From: Piper betle
Taxonomy: Eukaryota; Streptophyta; Magnoliopsida; Piperales; Piperaceae
NCBI GenBank assembly: GCA_033002965.1
Contig: JAURVB010013289.1
Coordinates: forward strand, 1-64,000
Direction: 5' to 3'
DNA length: 64,000 bases
In this document: positions 24,427 to 33,998 of the stretch, piece after piece
Position numbering within the stretch: the first letter of the stretch is position 1
How the letters are laid out: each line of letters begins with the position of its first letter
Notes under the pieces: generated by a model
Seen by the model: the letters and a program-made list of their open reading frames with translations, nothing else
What the model was told of the DNA's origin: nothing
Databases searched by the model: none
Made by a program: the position numbers and the translations under genes

Positions 24427-24960
24427 GAGTAGTGATAGCCACCCCATAAAAAGGCTACGGCCGGGGTGAGTGAGGCACAGCGATTCCTCCATCGCACTGG
24501 AGTGCAGTGATAGCCTCCCCATAAAAAGGCTACGGCCGGGGTGTGCAAGGCACTGGCACTGGAGTGCAGTGATAGCCGCCCCATAAAGGCTACGGCCGGG
24601 TGTGTGAGGCACTGGCACTAGAGTTGGCAGTGAGAGCTTCCCCACAAACGGGGCATAGCAATCACCTGAGTGCAGTGATAGCCTCCCCATAAAAAGGCTA
24701 CGGCCGGGGTGTGCAAGGCACTGGCACTGGAGTGCAGTGATAGCCTCCCCATAAAAAGGCTACGGCCGGGGTGTGCGAGGCACTGGCACTAGAATTGGTA
24801 GTGAGAGCTTCCCCACAAACGGGGCGCAGCAATCACCTGAGTGCAGTGATAGCTACCCCACAAAAAGGCTACGGCCGGGGTGTGTGAGGCACTGGCACTG
24901 GAGACGGTAGTGGTAGCCTCCCCACAAAAGGGCTACGGCCGGGGTGTGCGGATCACAGCG
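24427..24960. repeat. LTR minisatellite, element E 5' LTR
   Basis: Seven copies of GGCTACGGCCGGG(G) spaced about 60-110 bp. Short units: GTGATAGCCTCCCCATAAAAA, the core, then AGGCACTGGCACTGGAGTGC. Longer units add GAGAGCTTCCCCACAAACGG and GGGCATAGCAATCACCTGAG. The array sits in the downstream half of the LTR. Confidence 0.9.
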
Positions 24961-25344
24961 GATACCTCCTCCGCATTGTTTTGGAGTACAGCGGAATCGC
25001 TCCACCGCATATTAAAATAAACTTAAGGAAATAGTGGAATGTACTTGTTTTGTTTTATCTATTATACTACTTAGTGTTGTAATCACTAACGCGGAATTGC
25101 CTCCGCAGGTGTGCAGATACGAGATTAGGTGATTGACAACCAGAGCATGGAGCAAAATAAATATGAGGACTCCTTTCTTTTTACTATTTGAGAAATAAGT
25201 GTGGCTACTGGGAAACGGTCCAAGACTGTGGGATCTTTATATATGTTTTTGTTTACAAAAATGTTAGACATATTTGCTTAAATTTTGAGTAACACCTTGC
25301 CAGCTAGGCCCACAATGTTGTGACAAATGGCGGGTCGTTACAGG

Positions 25345-25356
25345 TGGTATCAGAGC
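25345..25356 (+). other. Primer binding site of element E (initiator tRNA-Met)
   Basis: TGGTATCAGAGC, followed by CTGG, two bases after the LTR end. It is complementary to the 3' end of initiator tRNA-Met. Confidence 0.92.
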
Positions 25357-25521
25357 CTGGTTTCCCTAAAGCTCACATCTTATGACTCAAGTACCTTGTT
25401 GAAGAGTCCAATATTTATCTTTCTCCAATGGGGTATGTCATTAGGGAATTAGTGGACTCACTAACAAACCTAAGTAATCATTGGAAAAAAAAAATTTTTT
25501 ACATAACGGAAAAAATTTTAG

Positions 25522-26199
25522 ATGGCAGGCACCCGAAGGAAGTCGAGCCAAGCTGCGCAGTCGGACACGAACGTGGAGAGTGTGTTAGGCCAAATTTTGA
25601 CGGCCATACAGGGACTAGCGCAGGCTTCAGATAATACAAGTTCTGTGATGCAGAACATAGCACAGCAATTACCGGGATTGGTAACAGGGAATGGAGCTCC
25701 AAATTTGGCTGCGGGTCCTAGAAACGTCCCAAATGGGGATCAGGGGAGCGCCCAAGAGCGGGTAGGAATAGCTGACCCGGGCGAGCGAGGAGAACTTCCA
25801 AACCCGGTGCCACCGGTAGTCCGACAAGTGGTACTGCCAGATGGGGATGACAGTGATCGATACACTGTAGAGAAATTCCGGAAGAACGGAGCTGAGGTAT
25901 TCATTGGAGGGACTGATCCAATGAAGGCGGAGAGCTGGTTGGACATTACTGAAAAAGCATTTAGAGCTCTCTCTGTGCCTCATCGCCATCAAGTGAGGTT
26001 GGCGACATGCATGCTTCAGGAGGAAGCATCCTATTGGTGGAAGTCCATGGAGAAGACTGCGTTCCATCAACGGGAGATTTCGTCCATTCCTTGGGCGGAA
26101 TTTGTAACAGCTTTCAATGGACAATATTTTCCTGAGTCAGTTGTCCAGAAGAAAGCACTGGAATTTGCCACTCTAACTCAGAAGGATGATTCAGTCTGA
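25522..26199 (+). pseudogene. Element E gag, ended early by a nonsense codon
   Basis: 225-residue frame starting MAGTRRKSSQAAQ. A disordered Gly/Pro-rich N-terminal half (residues about 20-115) is followed by the retrotransposon gag core (GTDPMKAESWLDITEKAF, then SYWWKSMEKTAFHQREISS and WAEFVTAFNGQYFPESV). The frame stops at TGA 26197-26199, where relatives continue with Arg, consistent with CGA to TGA at a CpG. Just after it, one A is missing from the AAAAATTTC run, shifting the frame. Normal gag in this clade would continue for over 150 residues including a zinc knuckle. The protein would form capsid-like particles in the cytoplasm if restored by a helper. Confidence 0.88.
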
Positions 26200-26617
26200 G
26201 AGTATGCAAAAATTTCTTGCAATTGGAGAGATTTGCATCTGGGAGTCTGGCAACTGCCCGGGCCAGAGCAGACAAATTTTTCTGGGGGTTGAAGCCCGAA
26301 TTGAGGAGTAGTGTTGCTACGGCACCAAGAGGCACTATAACCGAAGTGATTGAGGCAGCCACTACTCATGAGTTGGTGTACGACTATGTCGGTGCACAGA
26401 AACAGGGAAGGCTACTATGCAACATAAGAATGCCAATCAGGGTAGTAGCAAAAACAGGTCTACAAAGTGTTATTGTGGATGTTTTATTTGACTCAGGGTG
26501 TACCCATTCGTTCCTATCATCCCGATTAGTTAAGAGTTTAGGACTCCAAATGTCTACATTACCTAAGACTTATAGGGTCACTACCACAACGGGAGAAGGG
26601 AGGTCACGACGTTAGGA
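26200..26617 (+). pseudogene. Element E gag C-terminus fused to protease by internal deletion
   Basis: The second frame (26217-26615) starts in gag (QLERFASGSLATARARADKF) and jumps near 26455-26462 directly into the protease (VDVLFDSGCTHSFLSSRLV). Compared with element A, it has lost the whole region from the gag linker through the zinc knuckle to the protease N-terminus. The protease active-site triad DSG is intact. Near 26600 one G is missing from the GGGGAGG run found in element A, so the frame ends at TAG 26613-26615 and pol is read one frame over. Confidence 0.85.
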
Positions 26618-29600
26618 GTGACTAACCTATCCTTGGATATACAAGGGAAACCCTATGTATGGAATTTCATTGTCTATGGGATAATAGGCTTTGATGTACT
26701 GTTGGGAATGGACTGGTTGTCTGCACACCAGGCTTTTCTCGACTGTAAAGGGAGGAGAGCGTTGACTAAACCTTGTAATTGTGAGATGGGTGTCATTTTC
26801 CAAGGGTCATGGAATGATCCATCCTCTTGTATTGTGTCGGTTAGTGAGGCAACTGAGTGGTTTGGTGAGGGTTGTAAAGTTTTTTCGGCAACTCTAGAGG
26901 AGTCTGAGTCCAAACCCAAAGAGTTGTCCATGATTCCGGTGGTAGCAGAATTTCCGGACGTATTTCCAAGTGAACTACCAGGGTTACCTCCTAAGCGGGC
27001 AGTGGAGTTTGTCATTGACCTAGCACCTGGAGTATCACCAATTTCTAAAGCACCATACCGCATGGCTCCAGTGGAACTTAAGGAGTTAAAGAGTCAATTA
27101 GAAGAGCTATTGCAGGCAGGCTTCATCCGACCAAGTACTTCACCCTGGGGAGCCCCTGTTCTTTTCGTAAAGAAGAAGGATGGCTCACTTCGATTGTGTA
27201 TTGACTATCGCCAGCTCAATCAAGTGACAGTCAAGAATCGGTACCCCTTACCGAGGATTGATGATTTATTTGATCAGTTGAAAACAGCCGGAATATTCTC
27301 AAAAATAGACTTGCGGTCCGGATATCATCAACTGCGGGTGAAGGAATCTGACATACAGAAAACGGCTTTCCGAACTCGATATGGACATTATGAGTTTCTG
27401 GTTATGCCTTTTGGTCTGACAAATGCACCAGCGGCCTTTATGTCACTTATGAACACGGTGTTCCACGAATACTTGGATAAGTTTATTATTGTGTTTGTGG
27501 ATGACATTCTGGTCTATTCAAATAATGAGGAGGACCATGGGAAACACTTGTCCATTGCTCTTCAAGTTTTGAGGGAGAATCAATTGTTCGCCAAGTTATC
27601 AAAGTGTGACTTCTGGTTGGAGGAGGTGAAATTCCTAGGACATGTTGTCTCAAAGGCGGGAGTCGCAGTGGATCCATCAAAAGTGAGAGCAGTTACTGAT
27701 TGGCCACAACCCAAGTCAGTCACAGATATCCGAAGTTTCCTTGGACTAGCAGGTTACTATCGGAAGTTCATTAAAGATTTCTCCTTGGTGGCATCGCCAA
27801 TGACTAAGCTTACACGCAAGGGAGTCAAGTTCGAATGGAGTAACAAGTGTGAGGAGAGTTTCCAATCTTTGAAGAAGAGTTTAACTACTGCACCAGTTTT
27901 GACTATACCAAATGGCAATGAAGGATTCGTGGTCTTCAGTGATGCATCTCTAGTGGGGTTAGGATGTGTCCTTATGCAAGATGGTAAGGTGGTGGCTTAC
28001 GCCTCTCGCCAATTGAAGATTCACGAGCAAAATTATGCAACCCATGACTTGGAACTGGCAGCAGTTGTGTTTGCTCTAAAAATTTGGAGACATTATTTGT
28101 ACGGAGCTCAGTTCGAGGTTTTCACCGACCACCAAAGTTTGAAGTATATCTTCACCCAGAATGACCTTAACCTTCGACAGAGGCGGTGGATAGAATACTT
28201 GAAGGACTATGATTTCCAAATTTTATACCATCCGGGAAAAGCGAACGTTGTAGCCGACGCGTTAAGTCGGAAGGGCAAGGTGGACAAGGGTCAACAGCTA
28301 GCTAGACTTTGGGCTATGTCAGCTGAGGTGGTAGCTATTAACCCGGTGGAACGAATGACAGGACTACTGGCGAACCTGGTTATCTCTAATGAGTTGGTGG
28401 ACCGAGTTAAGCTAACACAAATGGAAGATGAGAAGCTGAATGAAATGTTGGACAAAACTCCCAACATGGTAGTAGATTCCAACAGTGTAATCAGATTTAG
28501 AGGGAGGTTGTGTGTACCCAACAATGATGCATTAAAGCGAGATATCCTGGAGGAAGCTCATCGTTCAAGGTTCTCAATACACCCTGGTGTTACAAAGATG
28601 TACCAGGACTTAAAACGAACCTACTGGTGGAATGGGATGAAGAGGGATGTGGTGGATTTTGTTTCCAAGTGTCAGACGTGCCAATTGATCAAAGCCCAAC
28701 ATCAACTACCCGGTGGATTATTACAACCTTTAGAGATACCTACCTGGAAATGGGAGCGTGTCACATGTGATTTTATTACTAAACTCCCAAGGACTTTGAA
28801 GAGACATGACTCTATATGGGTAGTTGTGGACCGTTTGACTAAGGCAGCTCACTTTATCCCCACAAAATCAACTAGGACAGCGGAATACTTAGCAGAACTG
28901 TACATAAATAACATTGTCAGGCTGCATGGAATTCCAAAGGAGATAGTCTCTGACAGAGATCCCCTATTCACGTCACATTTTTGGGAAGTTTTCCAAAAAG
29001 CTATGGGGACCCAAATCAAGTTAAGTACAGCATATCACCCCCAAACTGATGGTCAGAGTGAGAGGACCAATCAAACCTTGGAGGATTTGTTGAGAGCTTG
29101 CATCCTCGACTGGGGAGGAGATTGGGAGAAACACTTAGCCTTGGCTGAATTCACCTATAATAACTCTTACCAAGCCAGTATAGGAATGGCACCGTTTGAA
29201 GCTTTATACGGTAGGCCTTGTCGATCTCCATCATGCTGGTTGGAGTCTACAGAGATGGTTATAGTCGGGCCAGAGATGGTGAGAGAAGCAGCTGAAAAGG
29301 TGCAACTCATCCAGCAAAGGCTTAAGGCAGCTCAGGATCGGCAGAAAAGTTATGCTGACACTCGAAGGAAGGACTTAGAATTCCAAGTTGGGGAGTTCGT
29401 CTACCTTAAGACCTCACCTAAGAAGGGAGTGATCAGATTTAGAACATCAGGGAAGTTGAAGCCAAGATTCATAGGACCATTTCCAATTCTGGATCGAATC
29501 GGAAGTTGTGCATATAGATTAGCATTACCACCAAGCCTTGATGGTGTACACAATGTGTTTCATGTGTCAATGCTAAAGAAATATGTACGAGATGAGAATC

Positions 29601-29812
29601 ACATTATCACAAATTTTGCAGATTTAGAGCTGCAATCGGATTTAACCTACGAGGAAAAACCGATTCGCATCTTGGCAAGGGAAACAAAGACACTCCGTAA
29701 CAAGGAGATCCCTTTGGTAAAGGTATTATGGAGAAATCAGGGATCAGAAGAAGCTACATGGGAGACTGAACAGGAAATGGCCAGAAAATATCCTAGCCTG
29801 TTTGTAGCATAA
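26618..29812 (+). CDS. pol: Element E pol: RT, RNase H, integrase, chromodomain
   Basis: A 1064-residue uninterrupted frame. Protease tail with GMDWL near residue 30; reverse transcriptase about 135-330 with [24 protein letters not shown] and the catalytic FVDDIL near 292; RNase H about 435-550 ([30 protein letters not shown]); integrase with an HHCC zinc module about 645-690 (CQTCQ) and DDE residues near 716 (CDF), 777 (SDRDP) and 813 (SERTNQ); GPY/F module near 945 (KPRFIGPF); chromodomain-like tail 1008-1064. These steps copy the element RNA to DNA and insert it in the nucleus; the chromodomain in this clade steers integration to heterochromatin. The real upstream frame is protease, so the ATG is only the first in frame. 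The open frame over 3 kb supports recent activity. Confidence 0.93.
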   Translation: MTNLSLDIQGKPYVWNFIVYGIIGFDVLLGMDWLSAHQAFLDCKGRRALTKPCNCEMGVIFQGSWNDPSSCIVSVSEATEWFGEGCKVFSATLEESESKPKELSMIPVVAEFPDVFPSELPGLPPKRAVEFVIDLAPGVSPISKAPYRMAPVELKELKSQLEELLQAGFIRPSTSPWGAPVLFVKKKDGSLRLCIDYRQLNQVTVKNRYPLPRIDDLFDQLKTAGIFSKIDLRSGYHQLRVKESDIQKTAFRTRYGHYEFLVMPFGLTNAPAAFMSLMNTVFHEYLDKFIIVFVDDILVYSNNEEDHGKHLSIALQVLRENQLFAKLSKCDFWLEEVKFLGHVVSKAGVAVDPSKVRAVTDWPQPKSVTDIRSFLGLAGYYRKFIKDFSLVASPMTKLTRKGVKFEWSNKCEESFQSLKKSLTTAPVLTIPNGNEGFVVFSDASLVGLGCVLMQDGKVVAYASRQLKIHEQNYATHDLELAAVVFALKIWRHYLYGAQFEVFTDHQSLKYIFTQNDLNLRQRRWIEYLKDYDFQILYHPGKANVVADALSRKGKVDKGQQLARLWAMSAEVVAINPVERMTGLLANLVISNELVDRVKLTQMEDEKLNEMLDKTPNMVVDSNSVIRFRGRLCVPNNDALKRDILEEAHRSRFSIHPGVTKMYQDLKRTYWWNGMKRDVVDFVSKCQTCQLIKAQHQLPGGLLQPLEIPTWKWERVTCDFITKLPRTLKRHDSIWVVVDRLTKAAHFIPTKSTRTAEYLAELYINNIVRLHGIPKEIVSDRDPLFTSHFWEVFQKAMGTQIKLSTAYHPQTDGQSERTNQTLEDLLRACILDWGGDWEKHLALAEFTYNNSYQASIGMAPFEALYGRPCRSPSCWLESTEMVIVGPEMVREAAEKVQLIQQRLKAAQDRQKSYADTRRKDLEFQVGEFVYLKTSPKKGVIRFRTSGKLKPRFIGPFPILDRIGSCAYRLALPPSLDGVHNVFHVSMLKKYVRDENHIITNFADLELQSDLTYEEKPIRILARETKTLRNKEIPLVKVLWRNQGSEEATWETEQEMARKYPSLFVA

Positions 29813-29885
29813 GTCCGTGTAATTGTTGTAACATGAACTTATACCGGAGATGTACTTAGTCATGAACATCCTATTTATGCTATGA

Positions 29886-29903
29886 TATTTCGGGGACGAA
29901 ATA
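29886..29903 (+). other. Hairpin with GGGA loop before the polypurine tract
   Basis: TATTTCG-GGGA-CGAAATA: a perfect 7-bp stem around a GNRA-type tetraloop, 73 bp after the pol stop. The equivalent motif precedes the 3' LTR in element C, in the TRIMs and (with a different loop) in element F. Confidence 0.75.
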
Positions 29904-29906
29904 ATT

Positions 29907-29921
29907 CTAAGTTGGGGAGAT
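29907..29921 (+). other. Polypurine tract of element E
   Basis: CTAAGTTGGGGAGAT directly before the 3' LTR at 29922. It would prime plus-strand DNA synthesis; the same tract occurs at 16861-16877 (minus) and 33984-33998. Confidence 0.85.
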
Positions 29922-29949
29922 TGTGAAGACCCGGAAAAAATAATAATAA

Positions 29950-29981
<32 letters not shown>

Positions 29982-32618
29982 AACGTTCGACGCGGTGGGA
30001 TCGAACGTGGGGAAAAAATTTCGTTAGCTGGTTAGGTATGAATTACCCGGTTAATTGAGAAGTAATTTCTAACCGGACGATTCTACTTGAATCGGTCAAG
30101 TCGACCACATTATTTATCCATTTAACCATTTTAAGTGAATCATACCATGTACCCGTTTAAGAGGTTAAGTGAAATGGTTAAGTGAACCGTATTGATTACC
30201 CAATTACCCGATTAAAGGAATTGCGGTGAAAGGGTGTTTCCACAAACCCTAGCCGTCATTTCATTCTTTATAAAAGGAGAAGGGGAGGGCGTCTTCTACA
30301 TCTTTCTCCTCCTTGGACAGATGCTGGCTTTCCTCCTTCGCTCGGGTAATTCCTTTTCCTTTCTTTTTCTTTTGTTGCATGCATACACATGTTGCATAAA
30401 TCATAAACATGTTAAACATAAGAATCAAATGAGAAATCAACAAGGGAAGAAGAAAACCAGGAGGACGTCCTGCTGTTTTTGCAGCAGCAACAACACCATC
30501 CTCCATCCTTGTGAGTTAGGGTTGACGTGCTGGAAGTAGGGAGTGTTCCCAGCGGTGCTGCTGGCCGGACGGAGTCGCCTTGGGTGGCCGAGTCAGACCG
30601 GCGGGGAGAGATGTAAATCAGGAAGTGTAGGGAGACCAGGTTGGTGTTGATTGGGTGGTGTTGCTGGCCAGACGTGGATCCGCCATGGAAAGGGCAGACT
30701 GGTCGTCACTTGGGGTGGTGCTGGTCGTCACCTTGATGGGGCAGGACATGGTCGCCATGGCTGCTGGTCGGCCACCATGAATGGTGAAATTAAGGTCCCC
30801 ATGTAGGGTGTAGTCCGAGTTCCATGAGACAGCAGCGGATAAAGGTTGGATCTTTGGTGTTTTTCCAATCAGATTAGTGGGGTAGATAGAAGATGGGGTC
30901 TGAGATTGGGTGGAAGGAAAAGAAGACGGGCTGGTCGGGTGCTGTTTATGTGGCTGACTAGAATAGTCGCCATGGGTCTGGTCGGGGTTGCTGTTTGGGT
31001 GGCCAGGATGGGGTCACCAAGGACTGGTTGAGGGTTGCCATGTGGTGGCCAATTTGGTGACGCCATAGCAGCAAATGGAGGCCGCCACATTACTGGTTGG
31101 TCGCCATGCATGGTGAAAATACCGGCTTTTGCTGGTTGATTACAATAAAGCTGGGAGCTTTGGGGTCGTTAAATGAATTGTTAAAGTGGGATGGCAACCA
31201 GGTCAATATAGGAGAACTCGATGCGGTTGAGTTAGAATATAAGGTAAATACAAAAGACTAAAGTATGGGATATGTTAATAATTGAATTATCAATTAGATA
31301 ATGGGGATTTGGATGGGGATAATTAATAATTAATTATCATTAGAATTGCTGAAAATTTAATAAGAAATAAAGACTAACATGAACTAATTACATCATTTAA
31401 AATTGATAGTATATTAGTCATGTAGTTGCATGTAGGTTCATGCAAAATAAAATTATACTAATGTATAATTTTATGCCCTTATTCAGATTAGGGTTAACGG
31501 ATTCATAGTCAGACGAAATCACAAGTCAGGTACGTATAATAGGTAGAACATCATATTTTCCTTGTTGGTAGCCTAGGTCGGCCTGAGCCCAGATTCGACC
31601 ACCATGCACCGAGTGCAACCGGGGTCAAAGAATTGACTCAGTCCGACACTGGGTCGTATTATGTGCGTAAATTGTGTAATGCATCGACATTGTTTTGGAG
31701 TAGTGATAGCCGCCCCATAAAAAGGCTACGGCCGGGGTGAGCGAGGCACAGCGATTCCTCCATCGCACTGGAGTGCAGTGATAGCCTCCCCATAAAAAGG
31801 CTACGGCCGGGGTGTGCAATGGCACTGGCACTGGAGTGCAGTGATAGCCGCCCCATAAAAAGGCTACGGCCGGGGTGTGTGAGGCACTGGCACTAGAGTT
31901 GGCAGTGAGAGCTTCCCCACAAACGGGGCATAGCAATCACCTGAGTGCAGTGATAGCCTCCCCATAAAAAGGCTACGGCCGGGGTGTGCAAGGCACTGGC
32001 ACTGGAGTGCAGTGATAGCCTCCCCATAAAAAGGCTACGGCCGGGGTGTGCGAGGCACTGGCACTAGAATTGGTAGTGAGAGCTTCCCCACAAACGGGGC
32101 GCAGCAATCACCTGAGTGCAGTGATAGCTACCCCACAAAAAGGCTACGGCCGGGGTGTGTGAGGCACTGGCACTGGAGACGGTAGTGGTAGCCTCCCCAC
32201 AAAAGGGCTACGGCCGGGGTGTGCGGATCACAGCGGATACCTCCTCCGCATTGTTTTGGAGTACAGCGGAATCGCTCCACCGCATATTAAAATAAACTTA
32301 AGGAAATAGTGGAATGTACTTGTTTTGTTTTATCTATTATACTACTTAGTGTTGTAATCACTAACGCGGAATTGCCTCCGCAGGTGTGCAGATACGAGAT
32401 TAGGTGATTGACAACCAGAGCATGGAGCAAAATAAATATGAGGACTCCTTTCTTTTTTACTATTTGAGAAATAAGTGTGGCTACTGGGAAACGGTCCAAG
32501 ACTGTGGGATCTTTATATATGTTTTTGTTTAAAAAAATGTTAGACATATTTGCTTAAATTTTGAGTAACACCTTGCCAGCTAGGCCCACAATGTTGTGAC
32601 AAATGGCGGGTCGTTACA
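29922..32618 (+). mobile_element. Element E 3' LTR
   Basis: 2697 bp. Near-identical to the 5' LTR, with an AT/ATA microsatellite (29941-29985), TATA box 30267-30275 and minisatellite 31705-32220. The terminus GGGTCGTTACA abuts ATTAAAGCGAG, the middle of element D pol. Confidence 0.92.
31705..32220. repeat. LTR minisatellite, element E 3' LTR
   Basis: Seven units in the same order as the 5' LTR copy, differing by small indels within unit linkers (for example CAATGGCACTGG at about 31818). Confidence 0.9.
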
Positions 32619-33998
32619 ATTAAAGCGAGATATCCTGGAGGAAGCTCATCGTTCAAGGTTCTGAATACACCCTGGTGTTAAAAAGATGCACCAGGACGTA
32701 AAATGAACCTACTGGTGGATTGGGATGAAGAGGGATGTGGTGGATTTTGTTTCCAAGTGTCAGACGTGCCAATTGATCAAAGCCTAACATCAACTACCCA
32801 GTGGATTATTACAACCTTTAGAGATACCTACCTAGAAATGGGAGCGTGTCATATGTGATTTTATAACTAAACTCCCAAGGACTTTGAAGAGACATGACTC
32901 TATATGGCTAGTTGTGGACCGTTTGACTAAGGCAGCTCACTTTATCCCCACAAAATCAACAAGGATGGCGGAATACTTAGCAGAATTGTACATAAATAAC
33001 ATTGTCAGGCTGCATGGAATTCCAAAGGAGATAGTCTCTGACAGAGATCCCCTATTCACGTCACATTTTTGGGAAGTTTACCAAAAAGCTATGGGGGCCC
33101 AAATCGAGTTAAGTACAGCATATCAACCCCAAACTGATGGTCAGAGTTAGAGGACTGATCAAACCTTGGAGGATTTGTGTGAGAGCTTGCATCCTCGACT
33201 GGGGAGGAGATTGGGAGAAACACTTAGCCTTGGCTGAATTCACCTATAATAACTCTTACCAAGCCAGTATAGGAATGGCACCATTTGAAGCTTTATACAG
33301 TAGGCCTTGTCGATCTCCATCATGTTGGTTGGAGTCTATAGAGGTGGTTATAGTCGGGCCAAAGATGGTGAGCGGAGCAGCTGAAAAAGTGCAAAGGCTT
33401 AAGGCAACTTAGGATCGGCAAAAAAGTTATGCTGACACTCAAAGGAAGGACTTAGAATACCAAGTTGGGGAGTTCGTCTACCTTTAGACCTCACCTAAGA
33501 AGGCAGTGATCAGATTTAGAACATCAGGGAAGTTGAAGCCTAGATTCATAGGACCATTTCTAATTCTAGATCGAATCAGAAGTTGTGCATATAGATTAGC
33601 ATTACCACCAAGCCTTGATGGTGTACACAATGTCTTTCATGTGTCAATGCTAAAAAATATGTACGAGATGAGAATCACATTATCACAAATTTTGTAGATT
33701 TAGAGCTACAATTAGATTTAACCTACGAGGAAAAACCGATTCTCATCCTTGCAAGAAAAACAAAGACACTCCGTAAAATGGAGATCCCTTTGGTAAAGGT
33801 ATTATGGAGAAATGAGGGATCAGAAGAAGCTACATGCGAGACTGAACAGGAAATGGCAAAAAAATATCCTAGCCTATTTGCAGCATAAAATTCGTGTAAT
33901 GGTTGTAACATGAACTTATACCGGAGATGTACTTAATCATCAATATCATATTTATGCTATGATATTTTGGAGATGAAATAATTCTAAGTTGGGGAGAT
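32619..33998 (+). pseudogene. Element D: integrase and chromodomain fragment
   Basis: Begins in mid-pol at the integrase zinc module (equivalent to E residue about 637) and runs to the pol C-terminus, hairpin remnant and polypurine tract (33984-33998). Stops and frameshifts: TAA where E has Gln-like codons near 32788, a TAG after QTDGQS near 33149, and an added base near 33177. Frames at 32884-33150, 33137-33412 and 33506-33697 cover core, C-terminus and GPY/F. It is more diverged than E, as expected for an older insertion. Confidence 0.85.

Larger units (their letters stand above)
22585..25342 (+). mobile_element. Element E 5' LTR
   Basis: 2758 bp, TGTGAAGACCCG...GGGTCGTTACA. Contains an AT microsatellite (22600-22652), a 62-bp duplication (22778-22902), a TATA box (22998-23006), a GC-rich leader (about 23215-23860), the minisatellite (24427-24960) and the AT-rich 3' part. 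Confidence 0.92.
22585..32618 (+). mobile_element. Element E: young, full-length Tekay-like chromovirus
   Basis: 10,034 bp with LTRs 22585-25342 and 29922-32618, primer site at 25345-25356, gag, protease, intact pol and polypurine tract 29907-29921. The LTRs are almost identical over long stretches, apart from a 62-bp tandem duplication in the 5' LTR and a few single-base differences, so the insertion is recent. Clade evidence: long LTRs, tRNA-Met primer, gypsy domain order (PR-RT-RH-IN) and a C-terminal chromodomain-like segment ([19 protein letters not shown]). gag-protease is defective (see entries), so it may have moved using proteins supplied by a relative. Confidence 0.92.

Noticed and set aside
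24427..24960. CRISPR-like alternation of conserved and variable segments in the LTR arrays
   Set aside because: The 'spacers' are themselves repeated and similar, the arrays lie inside retrotransposon LTRs of a plant genome, and no cas genes exist here.
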